Origin: Roseibium aggregatum
GTDB lineage: Bacteria; Pseudomonadota; Alphaproteobacteria; Rhizobiales; Stappiaceae
NCBI RefSeq assembly: GCF_014692675.1
Contig: NZ_JABFCZ010000013.1
Coordinates: 103,047 to 167,046 of the forward strand
Reading direction: 5' to 3'
DNA: 64,000 nucleotides
Below, piece by piece: positions 17,210 to 26,526 of the stretch. The notes below the pieces were generated by a model. The model saw nothing but the letters and a program-made list of their open reading frames with translations. It did not search any database and had not been told where the DNA came from. Position 1 is the first letter of the stretch; each line of letters opens with the position of its first letter. A program made the position numbers and the translations under genes.

Positions 17210-17977
17210 ATGCGTCTGATCATTGGTCTCGGCAATCCGGGAGCAAAATACGAGCGCAACCGGCACAATATCGGCTTCATGGCCGTTGACGAGATCCACC
17301 GCTGCCATTCCTCCTTTTCTCCCTGGCGCGCCCGTTTCCAGGCTCAGGTCTCCGAAGGCCGTCTCGGATCCGAGAAGGTGCTGCTGGTAAAACCCTCCAC
17401 CTACATGAACGAGTCCGGCCGCGCCGTCGGCGAAGCCATGCGGTTCTACAAGGTCGAACCGCAGGATATCGTGGTCATCTACGATGAACTCGACCTGCCG
17501 CCGGCGAAATTCCGCATGAAGACCGGCGGGGGGCACGGCGGCCACAATGGCCTGCGCTCGATCACGGCCCATATCGGCGCCGACTACCGCCGGCTGCGTC
17601 TTGGCATCGGTCATCCGGGCGACAAGAAGCTCGTTTCCAACTATGTGCTGGGCGACTTCGCCAAGGCCGACGCCGACTGGCTCGAGCCGCTGTTGGGCGA
17701 GATCGCCGGCAACGCCGATCTGCTCGCGGAAGGCAAGGACAGTCAGTTCGCGAACAAGCTGACCCTCGCCCTCGAACCGGAAAAGGCGAAGCGTGGCGGC
17801 CCCAGGCCGGCAGGCGGGGAACAGGGCGGGAAGACTTCTGCCCCCAAGTCCCCCAGGTCGCCCGGAGCCAAGGGACAAAGCCACATTCGCCAGGCCCGTC
17901 AGGCGAAGGCCCCGGAGTTGCCCAAGTCCGGCCCCATGGCCGACATGCTCAAGAAGCTGCTCGGTCAGAAAGACTAG
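17210..17977 (+). CDS. pth: Peptidyl-tRNA hydrolase with basic C-terminal tail
   Basis: A 255-aa enzyme that recycles peptidyl-tRNA released from stalled ribosomes. The catalytic part (about 1-190) shows [20 protein letters not shown] with the catalytic His, [10 protein letters not shown], the Asp of VIYDELDLP and [12 protein letters not shown]. The start ATG 17210 has GGGAG upstream; the frame opens earlier (17144) inside the terminator. The family length is about 190-200 aa; here about 60 further residues form a Lys/Pro/Gly/Gln-rich, probably disordered tail ending in an amphipathic helix ([11 protein letters not shown]). Such tails are common in this order as far as I recall and may add RNA affinity. 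Confidence 0.95.
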   Translation: MRLIIGLGNPGAKYERNRHNIGFMAVDEIHRCHSSFSPWRARFQAQVSEGRLGSEKVLLVKPSTYMNESGRAVGEAMRFYKVEPQDIVVIYDELDLPPAKFRMKTGGGHGGHNGLRSITAHIGADYRRLRLGIGHPGDKKLVSNYVLGDFAKADADWLEPLLGEIAGNADLLAEGKDSQFANKLTLALEPEKAKRGGPRPAGGEQGGKTSAPKSPRSPGAKGQSHIRQARQAKAPELPKSGPMADMLKKLLGQKD

Positions 17978-18104
17978 AGCCCCGACGGGACCGTCCCCGG
18001 GCAAGGCTTTATCTTCGCGTTTCATCCGTTAAACTACGTACTTGCGTACGTACGGCGTTTTCGAACCGGCGTCTCAGCCTGACCTCTAAGCCAAAGGAAG
18101 GCCC

Positions 18105-18914
18105 ATGGACACTATGATCGCGGAGGCGAGTGCCTACACACCCCTCCTTCTCAACGCAGCCAAGGCGATTGTCGTTCTCATCATCGGCTGGTTTCTCGCC
18201 GGCTTTCTCAGCAGCACCGTGCGCAAGCGCGTCAACGCAAGCCCAAAGATCGACGACACGCTCGGCAGTTTCGCCGCATCGATCATCAAGTGGCTGATCC
18301 TGCTCGTCACGATCATAGCGGTACTGCAACTGTTCGGCATCCAGGCGACAAGCCTCGTCGCCGTGCTCGGTGCCGCGACGCTGGCCATCGGCCTGGCGCT
18401 TCAAGGGACGCTGAGCGACCTGGCCGCCGGGGTCATGCTGATCATGTTCCGCCCCTACAAGATCGGACAATATGTCGACATCGGCGGCACGTCGGGAACG
18501 GTCAAGGACATCAACCTGTTCATGACGGAACTGGCAACGCCCGACAACGTCCAGATCGTTCTGCCCAACGGCAAGGCCTGGGGCTCCATCATCACGAACT
18601 ATTCCACCCATCCGACGCGTCGGGTCGATTTCACCTTCGGCATCGACTACTCCGACGACATCGACAAGGCGATCGGCATCATCGCCGATCTCGCCGTCGC
18701 GGACGAGCGCGTACACAAGGAACCGGAACCCTGGATCCGGGTGACCAACCTGGGGGAGTCGTCGGTCGATCTCGGTGTCCGTCTGTGGTGCAATGCCGGC
18801 GATTACTGGGAGCTCAAGTTCGCCATGACGAAGAAGGTCAAGGAAGCCTTCGACGCAAAAGGCATCTCGATCCCCTATCCGCACTCGGTGGAGATCCAGA
18901 AAAAGGCGGACTGA
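18105..18914 (+). CDS. Small mechanosensitive ion channel (MscS family)
   Basis: A 269-aa inner-membrane channel with three N-terminal helices. TM3 and its pore glycine/alanine helix (VLGAATLAIGLALQGTLSDL) run into the beta domain hallmark AAGVMLIMFRPYKIGQYVDI. The C-terminal alpha/beta domain ends PYPHSVEIQ. Length and architecture match minimal MscS, which releases solutes on hypo-osmotic shock. It has an AAGGAAGG ribosome site. It stands alone between pth and the RNase T2 gene. Confidence 0.93.
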   Translation: MDTMIAEASAYTPLLLNAAKAIVVLIIGWFLAGFLSSTVRKRVNASPKIDDTLGSFAASIIKWLILLVTIIAVLQLFGIQATSLVAVLGAATLAIGLALQGTLSDLAAGVMLIMFRPYKIGQYVDIGGTSGTVKDINLFMTELATPDNVQIVLPNGKAWGSIITNYSTHPTRRVDFTFGIDYSDDIDKAIGIIADLAVADERVHKEPEPWIRVTNLGESSVDLGVRLWCNAGDYWELKFAMTKKVKEAFDAKGISIPYPHSVEIQKKAD

Positions 18915-19046
18915 AGACCGCAGACGGAGCCGGTCGCTGCACGTCAAGGTTTTCAAACAAGGAAACACACGTCATAATATGGACATTCCCCGGCAGCATT
19001 CTTGTTGCCGGGACGGGTTGCGTTGCACCGTCCGGGGAGGCTCGCC

Positions 19047-20063
19047 ATGCGCCGTTTGTCCAGTTTGCTTCTGATCCTCACGGTCTTTGCGGGACCGGCT
19101 CGAGCATTTGAAAATCTCGACGGCTATTTCATCGCCGAACAGACCTGCGAAGCCTATCAGTCGAAAAACAAACAAACCAATCCGGGAAACATCACGACGG
19201 TTCCCCGCACCGCCTACGACATGATCGGCATCAACAAACCCGGCGGCGATTTCTTCCAGGTCCGCGTGCCCGGTGCCCCGGTCACGGACCAGCGCTGGGT
19301 CAGCGCGTCCTGTGGCGTCCATGCCATCCGCGCCGACACGCCTACAACGACAACCACGACCGGAACCGGGACGCTGACGCCGCAACCCGGCGCGGAGTCT
19401 GCCGATAACCTGCTGACCCTGAGCTGGCAGCCCGCCTTCTGCGAAACACGGCCGGCCAAGACGGAATGCCGGAACCTGAACGGCGGCCTCCTGCCCTTCG
19501 CCACGCGCCAGCTATCCATCCACGGCCTTTGGCCCCAGCCGAAAACCAACATCTATTGCGGCGTACCGGCCAGCATAAAATCCCTCGACAATCCCGATAC
19601 CTGGCATGTGCTCCCGGCTCCGGACATCGACACGGATACCGCCGACGACCTGATGGTTGCGATGCCGGGAACCGCGAGCGATCTGCAAAATCATGAATGG
19701 ATCAAACACGGCACCTGCTATCACGGCGCCGGCGGAGCGGATGAATATTTCGACGACATGCTCCGGCTGACCGATGCGGTCAACAGTTCGGCAGTCGGCG
19801 AGTTTTTCGCCAACAACGTCGGCAATGAAGTCTCGGCCGCCGACATCCGCGCCAGGTTCGACGAAGCCTTCGGCGCGGGAACCGGTGCACGGGTCAACGT
19901 AAAATGCGTTTCCGACGGCGGCCGACGGCTGGTCACCGAACTCTGGATCAGTCTCAAGGGCACCATCACCCCGGACATCGATCCCGGCACCTTGATGCTC
20001 GCGGCCGATGAGACCACCTCCGCCTGCAGCCGCGGTATCATCGACCCCTCAGGCCTGCAGTAA
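19047..20063 (+). CDS. Secreted ribonuclease T2 family protein with extra N-terminal domain
   Basis: A 338-aa exported protein. The signal peptide is residues 1-20 (cut after ARA). Residues 21-95 form an additional small domain with two cysteines, then comes a threonine linker (DTPTTTTTTGTGT, 98-109). The RNase T2 domain carries both catalytic segments: CAS-1 SIHGLWPQ with His159 and CAS-2 HEWIKHGTC with His216, Glu217, Lys220 and His221. It should cleave single-stranded RNA to 2',3'-cyclic phosphates in the periplasm or outside. GGGGAGG lies 6 nt before ATG 19047. A probable role is RNA scavenging for phosphate or nucleosides, which is inference. Confidence 0.9.
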   Translation: MRRLSSLLLILTVFAGPARAFENLDGYFIAEQTCEAYQSKNKQTNPGNITTVPRTAYDMIGINKPGGDFFQVRVPGAPVTDQRWVSASCGVHAIRADTPTTTTTTGTGTLTPQPGAESADNLLTLSWQPAFCETRPAKTECRNLNGGLLPFATRQLSIHGLWPQPKTNIYCGVPASIKSLDNPDTWHVLPAPDIDTDTADDLMVAMPGTASDLQNHEWIKHGTCYHGAGGADEYFDDMLRLTDAVNSSAVGEFFANNVGNEVSAADIRARFDEAFGAGTGARVNVKCVSDGGRRLVTELWISLKGTITPDIDPGTLMLAADETTSACSRGIIDPSGLQ

Positions 20064-20114
20064 AGTCCTGTTCGCCACCCACAGGCGGAGGAGATCGGAA
20101 AGCGCGGGCCGGTT

Positions 20115-21020
20115 TTAGAAAAACAGGACGAAATCCGTCCGGTCCCGGTCCCACAGGGGATCATCACGACCGACGAGAACCGGGTCCGCCTTGGCGAGCG
20201 TGTGGTGATCCTTGAAAAAGATGCAGCGGTAGCCAAGATCGAACAAGGGCTTGACGACGTCGCGGCGCGATGCCGCAAAACGGTTCAGCAACTTCATCCT
20301 GTGAATTTCGAGCAGGATGAAAGGGCGGCATTTCCCGAACGTCTCAAGCCCGCCTTGAATGACCTTGTGCTCATAGCCGTCAACATCGATCTTGATGGCG
20401 TCGGGCGCCACCTCGTTGACGGCACAAAAATGATCGATGCTATCGATCGTCACCAGCGCCGTTTTCAGGCGGTCTCGATCCGGCCGGCCTTTCAGCCTGA
20501 ACTTCAGGCGTTTGAAAATATTGTCCCTGTACTGGGACGGATCGGGCTCCGTCTGGAACATTTTGTTGACCGAATACCAGATCTTCTGCTCCCCTTGATA
20601 GCGGTCCGACATACCGCTCAGGTAAGCCTTTACCCATTTGCTGTCCGTCTCTGCGACGCGATCCTGGATACGTTTCAAGACGTTCGGCTGTATCTCGAAT
20701 GCATGGGCATCGATGTCCTTGTCGCTCCGCCCCGCGACAAGGAAGGAGAAATACCCGTGCGCTGCGCCCAGATCGAAAAAAGTCGCAATCGGCTGCGTGT
20801 CGATAAGATAGTCCAGCGCCGCGGTTGCAACCGGCTCATAGAAGTCCGAGGAGGGGGCCACGCCTTTGAAGAGGCGCTTTCGTTTTCGGCTGCTCCAGGG
20901 CATCCTGGCGTGATTTTTCAATGCCAGAACATATCCGCCGTCGCTCTCCCCGACGCGATAATCGTAATTCTCGATATAAACTGCCAGCTGTTCTCGAAAT
21001 TCTTTTGCATCGCTGATCAT
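20115..21020 (-). CDS. FkbM-family methyltransferase
   Basis: A 301-aa SAM-dependent methyltransferase. The SAM-binding segment FFDLGAAHGYFSFLVAG and the late KIDVDGYEHKVIQGG segment are hallmarks of the FkbM group. Members methylate hydroxyl groups on sugars, polysaccharides or small molecules; the acceptor here is unknown. ATG 21020 is preferred over an upstream Met at 21077, whose extra residues are Cys-rich and unlike the family. It converges on the RNase T2 gene with a 51-nt gap and has no polysaccharide genes beside it, so it may be a transferred orphan. Confidence 0.82.
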   Translation of the reverse strand: MISDAKEFREQLAVYIENYDYRVGESDGGYVLALKNHARMPWSSRKRKRLFKGVAPSSDFYEPVATAALDYLIDTQPIATFFDLGAAHGYFSFLVAGRSDKDIDAHAFEIQPNVLKRIQDRVAETDSKWVKAYLSGMSDRYQGEQKIWYSVNKMFQTEPDPSQYRDNIFKRLKFRLKGRPDRDRLKTALVTIDSIDHFCAVNEVAPDAIKIDVDGYEHKVIQGGLETFGKCRPFILLEIHRMKLLNRFAASRRDVVKPLFDLGYRCIFFKDHHTLAKADPVLVGRDDPLWDRDRTDFVLFF

Positions 21021-21281
21021 GGTCGGCGCTTTACCCCCGCACAGGCACGAACACAGACCCCTATGACAGCACATCACGTAGCGTTAAGAAACATTCGAAA
21101 AATACCGGCACCCGATATCCAAAGACCACTCGAATGCGGACCGATCTCATGGCGATGACATGTGCCGGTATAACATGCCGCCGATCCTCCGCCCCACGGC
21201 GTTTCACGCCCCTTGACCTTCCCCCGGCGTTCCGGCACATAGCGGCAACGTCCAAGACATCCAAACCGAAAGCGATTATCC

Positions 21282-22382
21282 ATGGGTTTCCAGTGCGGCA
21301 TCGTCGGACTGCCCAACGTCGGCAAGTCCACGCTCTTCAACGCGCTCACCAAGACCGCAGCCGCGCAGGCCGCGAACTATCCGTTCTGCACCATTGAGCC
21401 GAACACCGGTGAAGTCGCCGTTCCCGACCCGCGTCTGAACGCCATTCAGAAGATCTCCGGCTCGAAGGAACTCATCCCGACCCGGATCACCTTCGTCGAC
21501 ATCGCCGGCCTCGTGCGCGGGGCGTCCAAGGGCGAAGGCCTCGGCAACCAGTTCCTGGCCAACATCCGCGAGGTCGATGCCATCGTCCACGTGCTGCGCT
21601 GCTTCGAGGATGACGACATCACCCACGTGGAAGGCACCATCGATCCGATCGCCGACGCCGAGACGGTGGAGACCGAACTGATGGTCTCCGACCTGGAAAG
21701 CCTGGAGCGCCGGATCGCACCGCTGAAGAAGAAGGCGACCGGCGGCGACAAGGAAGCCAAGGCGGTCATTCCGATCATGGAAGCGGCTCTGGCACTGCTA
21801 CAGGACGGCAAGCCGGTGCGCCTGCTGAAACTCGACGATCCGGAAGAGAAGAAAATCCTGGACGGCCTGAACCTCCTGACCTCCAAGCCCGTGCTTTTTG
21901 TCTGCAACGTCGACGAGGCGTCGGCTGCAACCGGCAATGCGCTGTCGGCAAAGGTCGAGGAAATGGCAAAGGCGCAGGGCGCCGGTTCGGTTATCATCTC
22001 GGCCGCCATCGAGGCGGAAATCTCCCAGCTCGACAAGGACGAGCAGGACGAGTACCTGGAAACCATCGGCCTTGAGGAGCCCGGCCTCGACCGGCTGATC
22101 CGCGCCGGATATGAGCTGCTCGGCCTGATCACCTATTTCACCGCCGGCCCCAAGGAAGTCCGTGCCTGGACGATCACCGCAGGCACCAAGGCGCCGGCGG
22201 CGGCCGGGGTCATTCATACCGACTTCGAACGCGGCTTCATCCGCGCCCAGACGATCGCCTACAACGACTACATCTCGCTTGGCGGCGAAGCGGCAGCCAA
22301 GGAAGCGGGCAAGGCGCGCGACGAAGGCAAGGAATATATCGTCAAGGACGGCGACATCCTGCTGTTCAAGTTCAACACCTGA
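21282..22382 (+). CDS. ychF: Ribosome-associated GTPase-fold ATPase YchF
   Basis: A 366-aa OLA1/YchF protein. The P loop is GLPNVGKST (residues 9-17). Switch and G3 elements follow (TFVDIAGLVRGASKGEGLG), and the G4 position reads NVDE in place of NKxD, the change that makes this family prefer ATP. A central coiled coil follows, then the C-terminal TGS domain (ITYFTAGPKEVRAWTI to YIVKDGDILLFKFN). YchF binds ribosomes and is linked to oxidative stress and translation control. It is monocistronic, with 261 nt upstream. Confidence 0.96.
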   Translation: MGFQCGIVGLPNVGKSTLFNALTKTAAAQAANYPFCTIEPNTGEVAVPDPRLNAIQKISGSKELIPTRITFVDIAGLVRGASKGEGLGNQFLANIREVDAIVHVLRCFEDDDITHVEGTIDPIADAETVETELMVSDLESLERRIAPLKKKATGGDKEAKAVIPIMEAALALLQDGKPVRLLKLDDPEEKKILDGLNLLTSKPVLFVCNVDEASAATGNALSAKVEEMAKAQGAGSVIISAAIEAEISQLDKDEQDEYLETIGLEEPGLDRLIRAGYELLGLITYFTAGPKEVRAWTITAGTKAPAAAGVIHTDFERGFIRAQTIAYNDYISLGGEAAAKEAGKARDEGKEYIVKDGDILLFKFNT

Positions 22383-22552
22383 ACTCCTGCGGACAATGTC
22401 ACCGGCGGGCGGCGCGAAATCGCCGTCCCCGCCCATCCGATCCGTATCTGCTGCGTGGGAACAAACCCCTCGACCTCTGCTTCTTATCCGGACTAAGGTC
22501 TCCCGGTTTCAAACTGCAGTCTGTTCCAGCAACCGGCCCGGAGATCCATTTC

Positions 22553-24328
22553 GTGACACTTGACCAAGCCCTTATGTTCGCCCTGTTCGGCGTGGTCTTT
22601 GCGTTGTTGATCTGGGGGCGGATCCGCTACGACCTGGTCGCCTTTGCCGCGCTTGTGCTGGCGACCGTCCTGCACCTGGTCCCCAAGGATGCGGTGTTTT
22701 CAGGCTTCGGTCATCCGGCGGTGGTCATCATTGCGCTGGTGCTGATCGTCTCCAGGGGGCTGATGAACTCCGGCGCAATCGAGCTCGTGGCGGGCAAGTT
22801 GCTGTCGTCCTCGCACGGCCTGTTCACCCACATTGGACTGATGTCCGTGGTGGGTGCCGGCCTGTCCGCCATCATCAACAACGTCGCAGCCCTGGCACTT
22901 CTGATGCCGCTGGACATCGAGGCCGCCAAGAAGGCCGGGCGTTCGGTCGGCCTGTCCCTGATGCCGCTTTCTTTCGCGACCATTCTCGGCGGCATGATCA
23001 CGCTGATCGGCACGCCGCCGAATATCGTGGTCGCGCAATACCGCCAGGATGCGCTCGGCGAGCCTTTCTCCATGTTCGCCTTCACTCCTGTCGGCCTGAC
23101 CGTGGCCGTGATCGGCGTTCTCTTCGTTACCCTGATCGGCTGGCAGCTGCTGCCGTCCCGCGTTACCGAAGCGCCGGTCTCCGAAGATCCGGAAGCGAGC
23201 CTCTACATTGCCGAATTGCGGGTCGGCGAAAGCGCGAAGGAAGAAAAAACGACGGTCGGCGATCTTTATCCGGTCGCCGATGAAAACGACCTCAACATTT
23301 TGGGTCTGATCCGCAACGGGCGCCGTCTGCGCGGCTTTGCCCGACAGGAACCGATTTCGCCGGGCGATTTCCTCGTGGTCGAAGGCGACCCCAAAGCCAT
23401 CGAAGCCTTCATGGGCGCAGCCAAACTCGATTTCGCCGGATCTGAAAAGCACAGCGGCGGACTGACCGGCGGCAATCTCACTCTGAAGGAGGCCATCGTT
23501 CCCGACGGCGCCCGGATTTCCGGCCGCAGCGCGTTCGACATGAGCCTTCTGCACGGTCAGGGCGTCACCCTGCTCGGCGTGTCCCGTCAGGGCCGGCGCG
23601 TTCACGCACGCGTGCGGCACCTGACGATCCAGCCCGGCGACGTGCTCCTGCTGCTCGGGTCCGAGTATCGTCTGAAGGCCGCCATCAACTGGCTCGGCGC
23701 GCTGCCGCTCGAAGGCCGCAGCACCGGCCTGATCCAGCGCAACAAGGCCATCCTTGCCATCGCCGCATTCGGCCTCGCCATTGCCGCCGCCGTCGCCGGT
23801 CTTGTCTACCTGCCGGTCGCGCTCGCCGCCTGCACCATCGTCTATGCCCTGGCCGGGCTGATCAGCGGACGGGAAGTCTACGAGGCAGTGGAGTGGAAGG
23901 TGATCGTCCTGCTGGGCTCGCTGATCCCGCTGGGCCAGGCGTTCGAAACCTCCGGCAGTGCGCAACTGATTGCGTCTGGTATTGTCGATGTCACCCACGG
24001 CTATCCGGCCTGGGTGGCGCTCGCGGTGCTGATGGCGGTCACCATGACCCTGTCCGATTTCCTGAACAATGTCGCGACCTGCCTGATCGCAGCCCCCATC
24101 GGGCTCCAGATCGCGCAGACGCTGGGCGTCAATCCGGACCCCTTCCTGATGGGCGTCGCGGTTGCCGGGTCGTGCGCGTTTCTCACGCCGATCGGGCACA
24201 AGAACAACACCATCATCATGGGACCCGGCGGCTACCGTTTCGGCGACTACTGGCGTCTGGGCCTGCCGCTGGAACTCATTGTGCTCGGGGTCTCGGTCCC
24301 GGCCATCCTGATCTTCTGGCCGCTGTAA
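22553..24328 (+). CDS. SLC13-type permease with two RCK_C (TrkA-C) domains
   Basis: A 591-aa inner-membrane transporter of the DASS/ArsB-like superfamily. The N-terminal membrane half contains NNVAALALLMPL and GGMITLIGTPPNIVVAQY. Two TrkA-C regulatory domains follow (about 210-300 and 305-385, each with the PGDxLLxxG pattern). The second membrane half contains the mirrored SDFLNNVATCLIAAPIG and GHKNNTIIMGPGGY. The family moves divalent anions such as sulfate or dicarboxylates with sodium; the actual substrate is unknown. It starts at GTG 22553. Confidence 0.88.
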   Translation: MTLDQALMFALFGVVFALLIWGRIRYDLVAFAALVLATVLHLVPKDAVFSGFGHPAVVIIALVLIVSRGLMNSGAIELVAGKLLSSSHGLFTHIGLMSVVGAGLSAIINNVAALALLMPLDIEAAKKAGRSVGLSLMPLSFATILGGMITLIGTPPNIVVAQYRQDALGEPFSMFAFTPVGLTVAVIGVLFVTLIGWQLLPSRVTEAPVSEDPEASLYIAELRVGESAKEEKTTVGDLYPVADENDLNILGLIRNGRRLRGFARQEPISPGDFLVVEGDPKAIEAFMGAAKLDFAGSEKHSGGLTGGNLTLKEAIVPDGARISGRSAFDMSLLHGQGVTLLGVSRQGRRVHARVRHLTIQPGDVLLLLGSEYRLKAAINWLGALPLEGRSTGLIQRNKAILAIAAFGLAIAAAVAGLVYLPVALAACTIVYALAGLISGREVYEAVEWKVIVLLGSLIPLGQAFETSGSAQLIASGIVDVTHGYPAWVALAVLMAVTMTLSDFLNNVATCLIAAPIGLQIAQTLGVNPDPFLMGVAVAGSCAFLTPIGHKNNTIIMGPGGYRFGDYWRLGLPLELIVLGVSVPAILIFWPL

Positions 24329-24357
24329 CCCGCCGCCCTCGCCCGTCCAGCGCCGTC

Positions 24358-24816
24358 TTATTCCACCGCGTAGAGCGAAATCTCCACCGAATTCCTGTTC
24401 CGCCCGCCCGCGCCGACAAACAGCATGCGGTTCACCCAGGCATAGCGCTCGTCGCCCGTTTCCAGGCGGGCATGGGTACGCATGTAATACTGCGACGGGT
24501 CCACAGGCTCGCCGCGCCCGACCGCTGCGATGACTTCCGGGGATCCGTGGCGATAGCCGAAATTGCGGATTTCGATGATCGCGCCGTCATCGGTTTCGAA
24601 TGCGTAGCGGGTATCGAGTTCGGCCATGCCGTCGGAAAAGACGGTCTGCCAGTCCGCACCCAGGTTGAGGATCTTTCCGTTAATTTTCGGACCGCGCACG
24701 GTCCCGCCGATGATGGGAATGATGCGCCGCTTTCCGGCCCGCCCCTCCCCCATTTCCATGATATCGGCCAGTTCGACGGTGAGATCGCAGAAATGCGTCA
24801 GGACCGGTGTAACCAA
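24358..24816 (-). CDS. DUF3237 domain-containing protein
   Basis: A 152-aa protein of the UPF0311/DUF3237 family, a small beta-barrel. Visible marks are the GGTVRGPKINGKILNLGADWQ segment (split over about 37-57) and the aromatic/Arg-rich FGYRHGSPE and YYMRTHARLETGDERYAWVN. No activity is established for the family, though members often sit in aromatic or hydroxyacid catabolic clusters. The start is TTG 24816, supported by AGGGGAA 6 nt upstream and by family length. It is divergent from a flavin monooxygenase gene, and the two may share control of the 212-nt gap. Confidence 0.8.
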   Translation of the reverse strand: MVTPVLTHFCDLTVELADIMEMGEGRAGKRRIIPIIGGTVRGPKINGKILNLGADWQTVFSDGMAELDTRYAFETDDGAIIEIRNFGYRHGSPEVIAAVGRGEPVDPSQYYMRTHARLETGDERYAWVNRMLFVGAGGRNRNSVEISLYAVE

Positions 24817-25028
24817 GATCGTTCCCCTTCGAATTCATTTCGGAAGATGCCGGCTTCACCTTGCAAGCCCGGCCCTTCGACATGTTCGTTTACTTCACAG
24901 GTGATGTTTTGTATCACGAAACCAACTTAGCAGCGGCAGCCCTTGCAACGGAATGCGAAAACTCCGGCCGGGCGACGATGGCTGAAAAAGAATAGACGGG
25001 AGGCGGGTCCGAAGACCCGAAAGCATTG

Positions 25029-26297
25029 ATGACCATCCTGATCGCCGGCGGCGGTATCGCCGGACTTGCTCTCGGACTGACCTGCCACCAGATCGGCGCG
25101 CCTTTCAGGATTTACGAGACAGCCCCCGAGATCAAACCGCTCGGCGTCGGTATCAACCTGCAGCCCAATGCAATCCGCGAACTCTACGAACTGGGCTTTG
25201 AAGACAGCCTGCCGAAGATCGGCGTCCAGACACGGGAGTTCGGCCTGTTTTCCAAGAAGGGACTGGAGATCTGGACCGAGCCGCGCGGCAAATGGGCGGG
25301 CTACAACTGGCCGCAATATTCGGTCCATCGCGGCGAATTGCAGATGATGCTTTACCGGGAACTCGTCCGCCGCGCCGGACCGGACTGCGTCGTTGCCGGC
25401 CAGCGGGCAACCGGCTTCAGCAATACGGACAAGGGTGCAGCCCTCCACCTGAAGTCCACCGTGGACGGTTCCGAGATGACCGTGGAAGGCGACCTGGTCA
25501 TCGGCGCCGACGGCATTCACTCCGCCATCCGGGCGCAAATGAACCCGGATGAAGGCGCGCCGAAATGGGGCGGCCCGGTCTTGTGGCGCGGCACGGCCAG
25601 GGCGAAGCCGTTCCGCACCGGCGCGACCATGGTCATGATCGGCCATGCCACCCAGCGGATCGTCGCCTATCCGATTTCCGAAGCCGATCCGGAAACGGGT
25701 CTCGCCACCATCAACTGGATTACGGAACTCTCCTTCGATGCCTCCCAAGGGTGGAACCGGGGCGACTGGAACCGGCTGGCGAATATCGACGACTTCATGC
25801 CCCGGTTTACCGACTGGCGTTACGATTGGCTCGACCTGCCGGCCCTCGTCGCCGGCGCGGACGCCGTCTACGAGTACCCGATGGTCGACCGCGACCCGCT
25901 CGATCACTGGACGGAAGGCAACGTGACCCTGATGGGCGATGCCGCCCACGCCACCTATCCGGTCGGCTCCAACGGTGCCAGCCAGGCCATCGTCGACGCC
26001 CGCAGGCTTGGCGCGGCCATGCTGGAACACGGCGTGACCCACGCAGCCCTGAAGGCTTACGAGGAGGACATGCTTCCCCTCACCACCAAGCTGGTCCTGA
26101 CCAACCGGGGCAGCGGCCCCGATGCGGTGCTGCAGGTGGTCGAAGACCGCTGCGGCGGCGAATTCAAGAACATCAACGACGTCATCTCCAAGGAAGAGTT
26201 GGCCGACCATGCGGCCAAGTACAAGGCGGTCGCCGGTTTCGCGATCCAGGCTTTGAACAGCCAGCCATCGATCATTCCCGAAGGCGCGCACCTTTAG
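25029..26297 (+). CDS. FAD-dependent monooxygenase, group A (aromatic hydroxylase type)
   Basis: A 422-aa flavoprotein. It has the FAD GxGxxG loop (Gly7, Gly9, Gly12), the bifunctional FAD/NAD(P)H DG motif (LVIGADGIHSAIR) and the GD motif (VTLMGDAAHATYPVGSNG). This is the salicylate/p-hydroxybenzoate hydroxylase fold; such enzymes hydroxylate aromatic or heteroaromatic rings using NAD(P)H and oxygen. The substrate is unknown. ATG 25029 is taken; a TTG one codon earlier is possible. Its neighbours (DUF3237 upstream, a beta-hydroxyacid dehydrogenase downstream) suggest a small catabolic route. Confidence 0.87.
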   Translation: MTILIAGGGIAGLALGLTCHQIGAPFRIYETAPEIKPLGVGINLQPNAIRELYELGFEDSLPKIGVQTREFGLFSKKGLEIWTEPRGKWAGYNWPQYSVHRGELQMMLYRELVRRAGPDCVVAGQRATGFSNTDKGAALHLKSTVDGSEMTVEGDLVIGADGIHSAIRAQMNPDEGAPKWGGPVLWRGTARAKPFRTGATMVMIGHATQRIVAYPISEADPETGLATINWITELSFDASQGWNRGDWNRLANIDDFMPRFTDWRYDWLDLPALVAGADAVYEYPMVDRDPLDHWTEGNVTLMGDAAHATYPVGSNGASQAIVDARRLGAAMLEHGVTHAALKAYEEDMLPLTTKLVLTNRGSGPDAVLQVVEDRCGGEFKNINDVISKEELADHAAKYKAVAGFAIQALNSQPSIIPEGAHL

Positions 26298-26526
26298 GGT
26301 CAGGCCCCGTTCCCCGGCGGCGCCAGGCGCCGGCACTGCCAAGGGAATGTTTGTCCCGCGCAGCAGCCGCACAGCAGCTTTTCCGCAAGCAGCCCTTGCG
26401 CGCACCCCGTCACTTGCTGTTCTTTCAATGTGATGAACGCACCTCAGGCAGCGGGCAGAAAACCCCGCCTCGATCAGCCGGGCGTACAGCAAAAAAGACA
26501 GACAATTCCAGACGGGAGAAATCGAC

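Noticed and set aside
19341..19376. Microsatellite-like ACAACGACAACC run
   Set aside because: It is the coding sequence of the threonine linker in the RNase T2 protein, in frame, and not an independent repeat.
22700..24199. A 499-codon minus-strand frame
   Set aside because: It is antisense to the SLC13 permease gene, and its product is polar Asp/Gln/His-rich low-complexity sequence with no start-site support.
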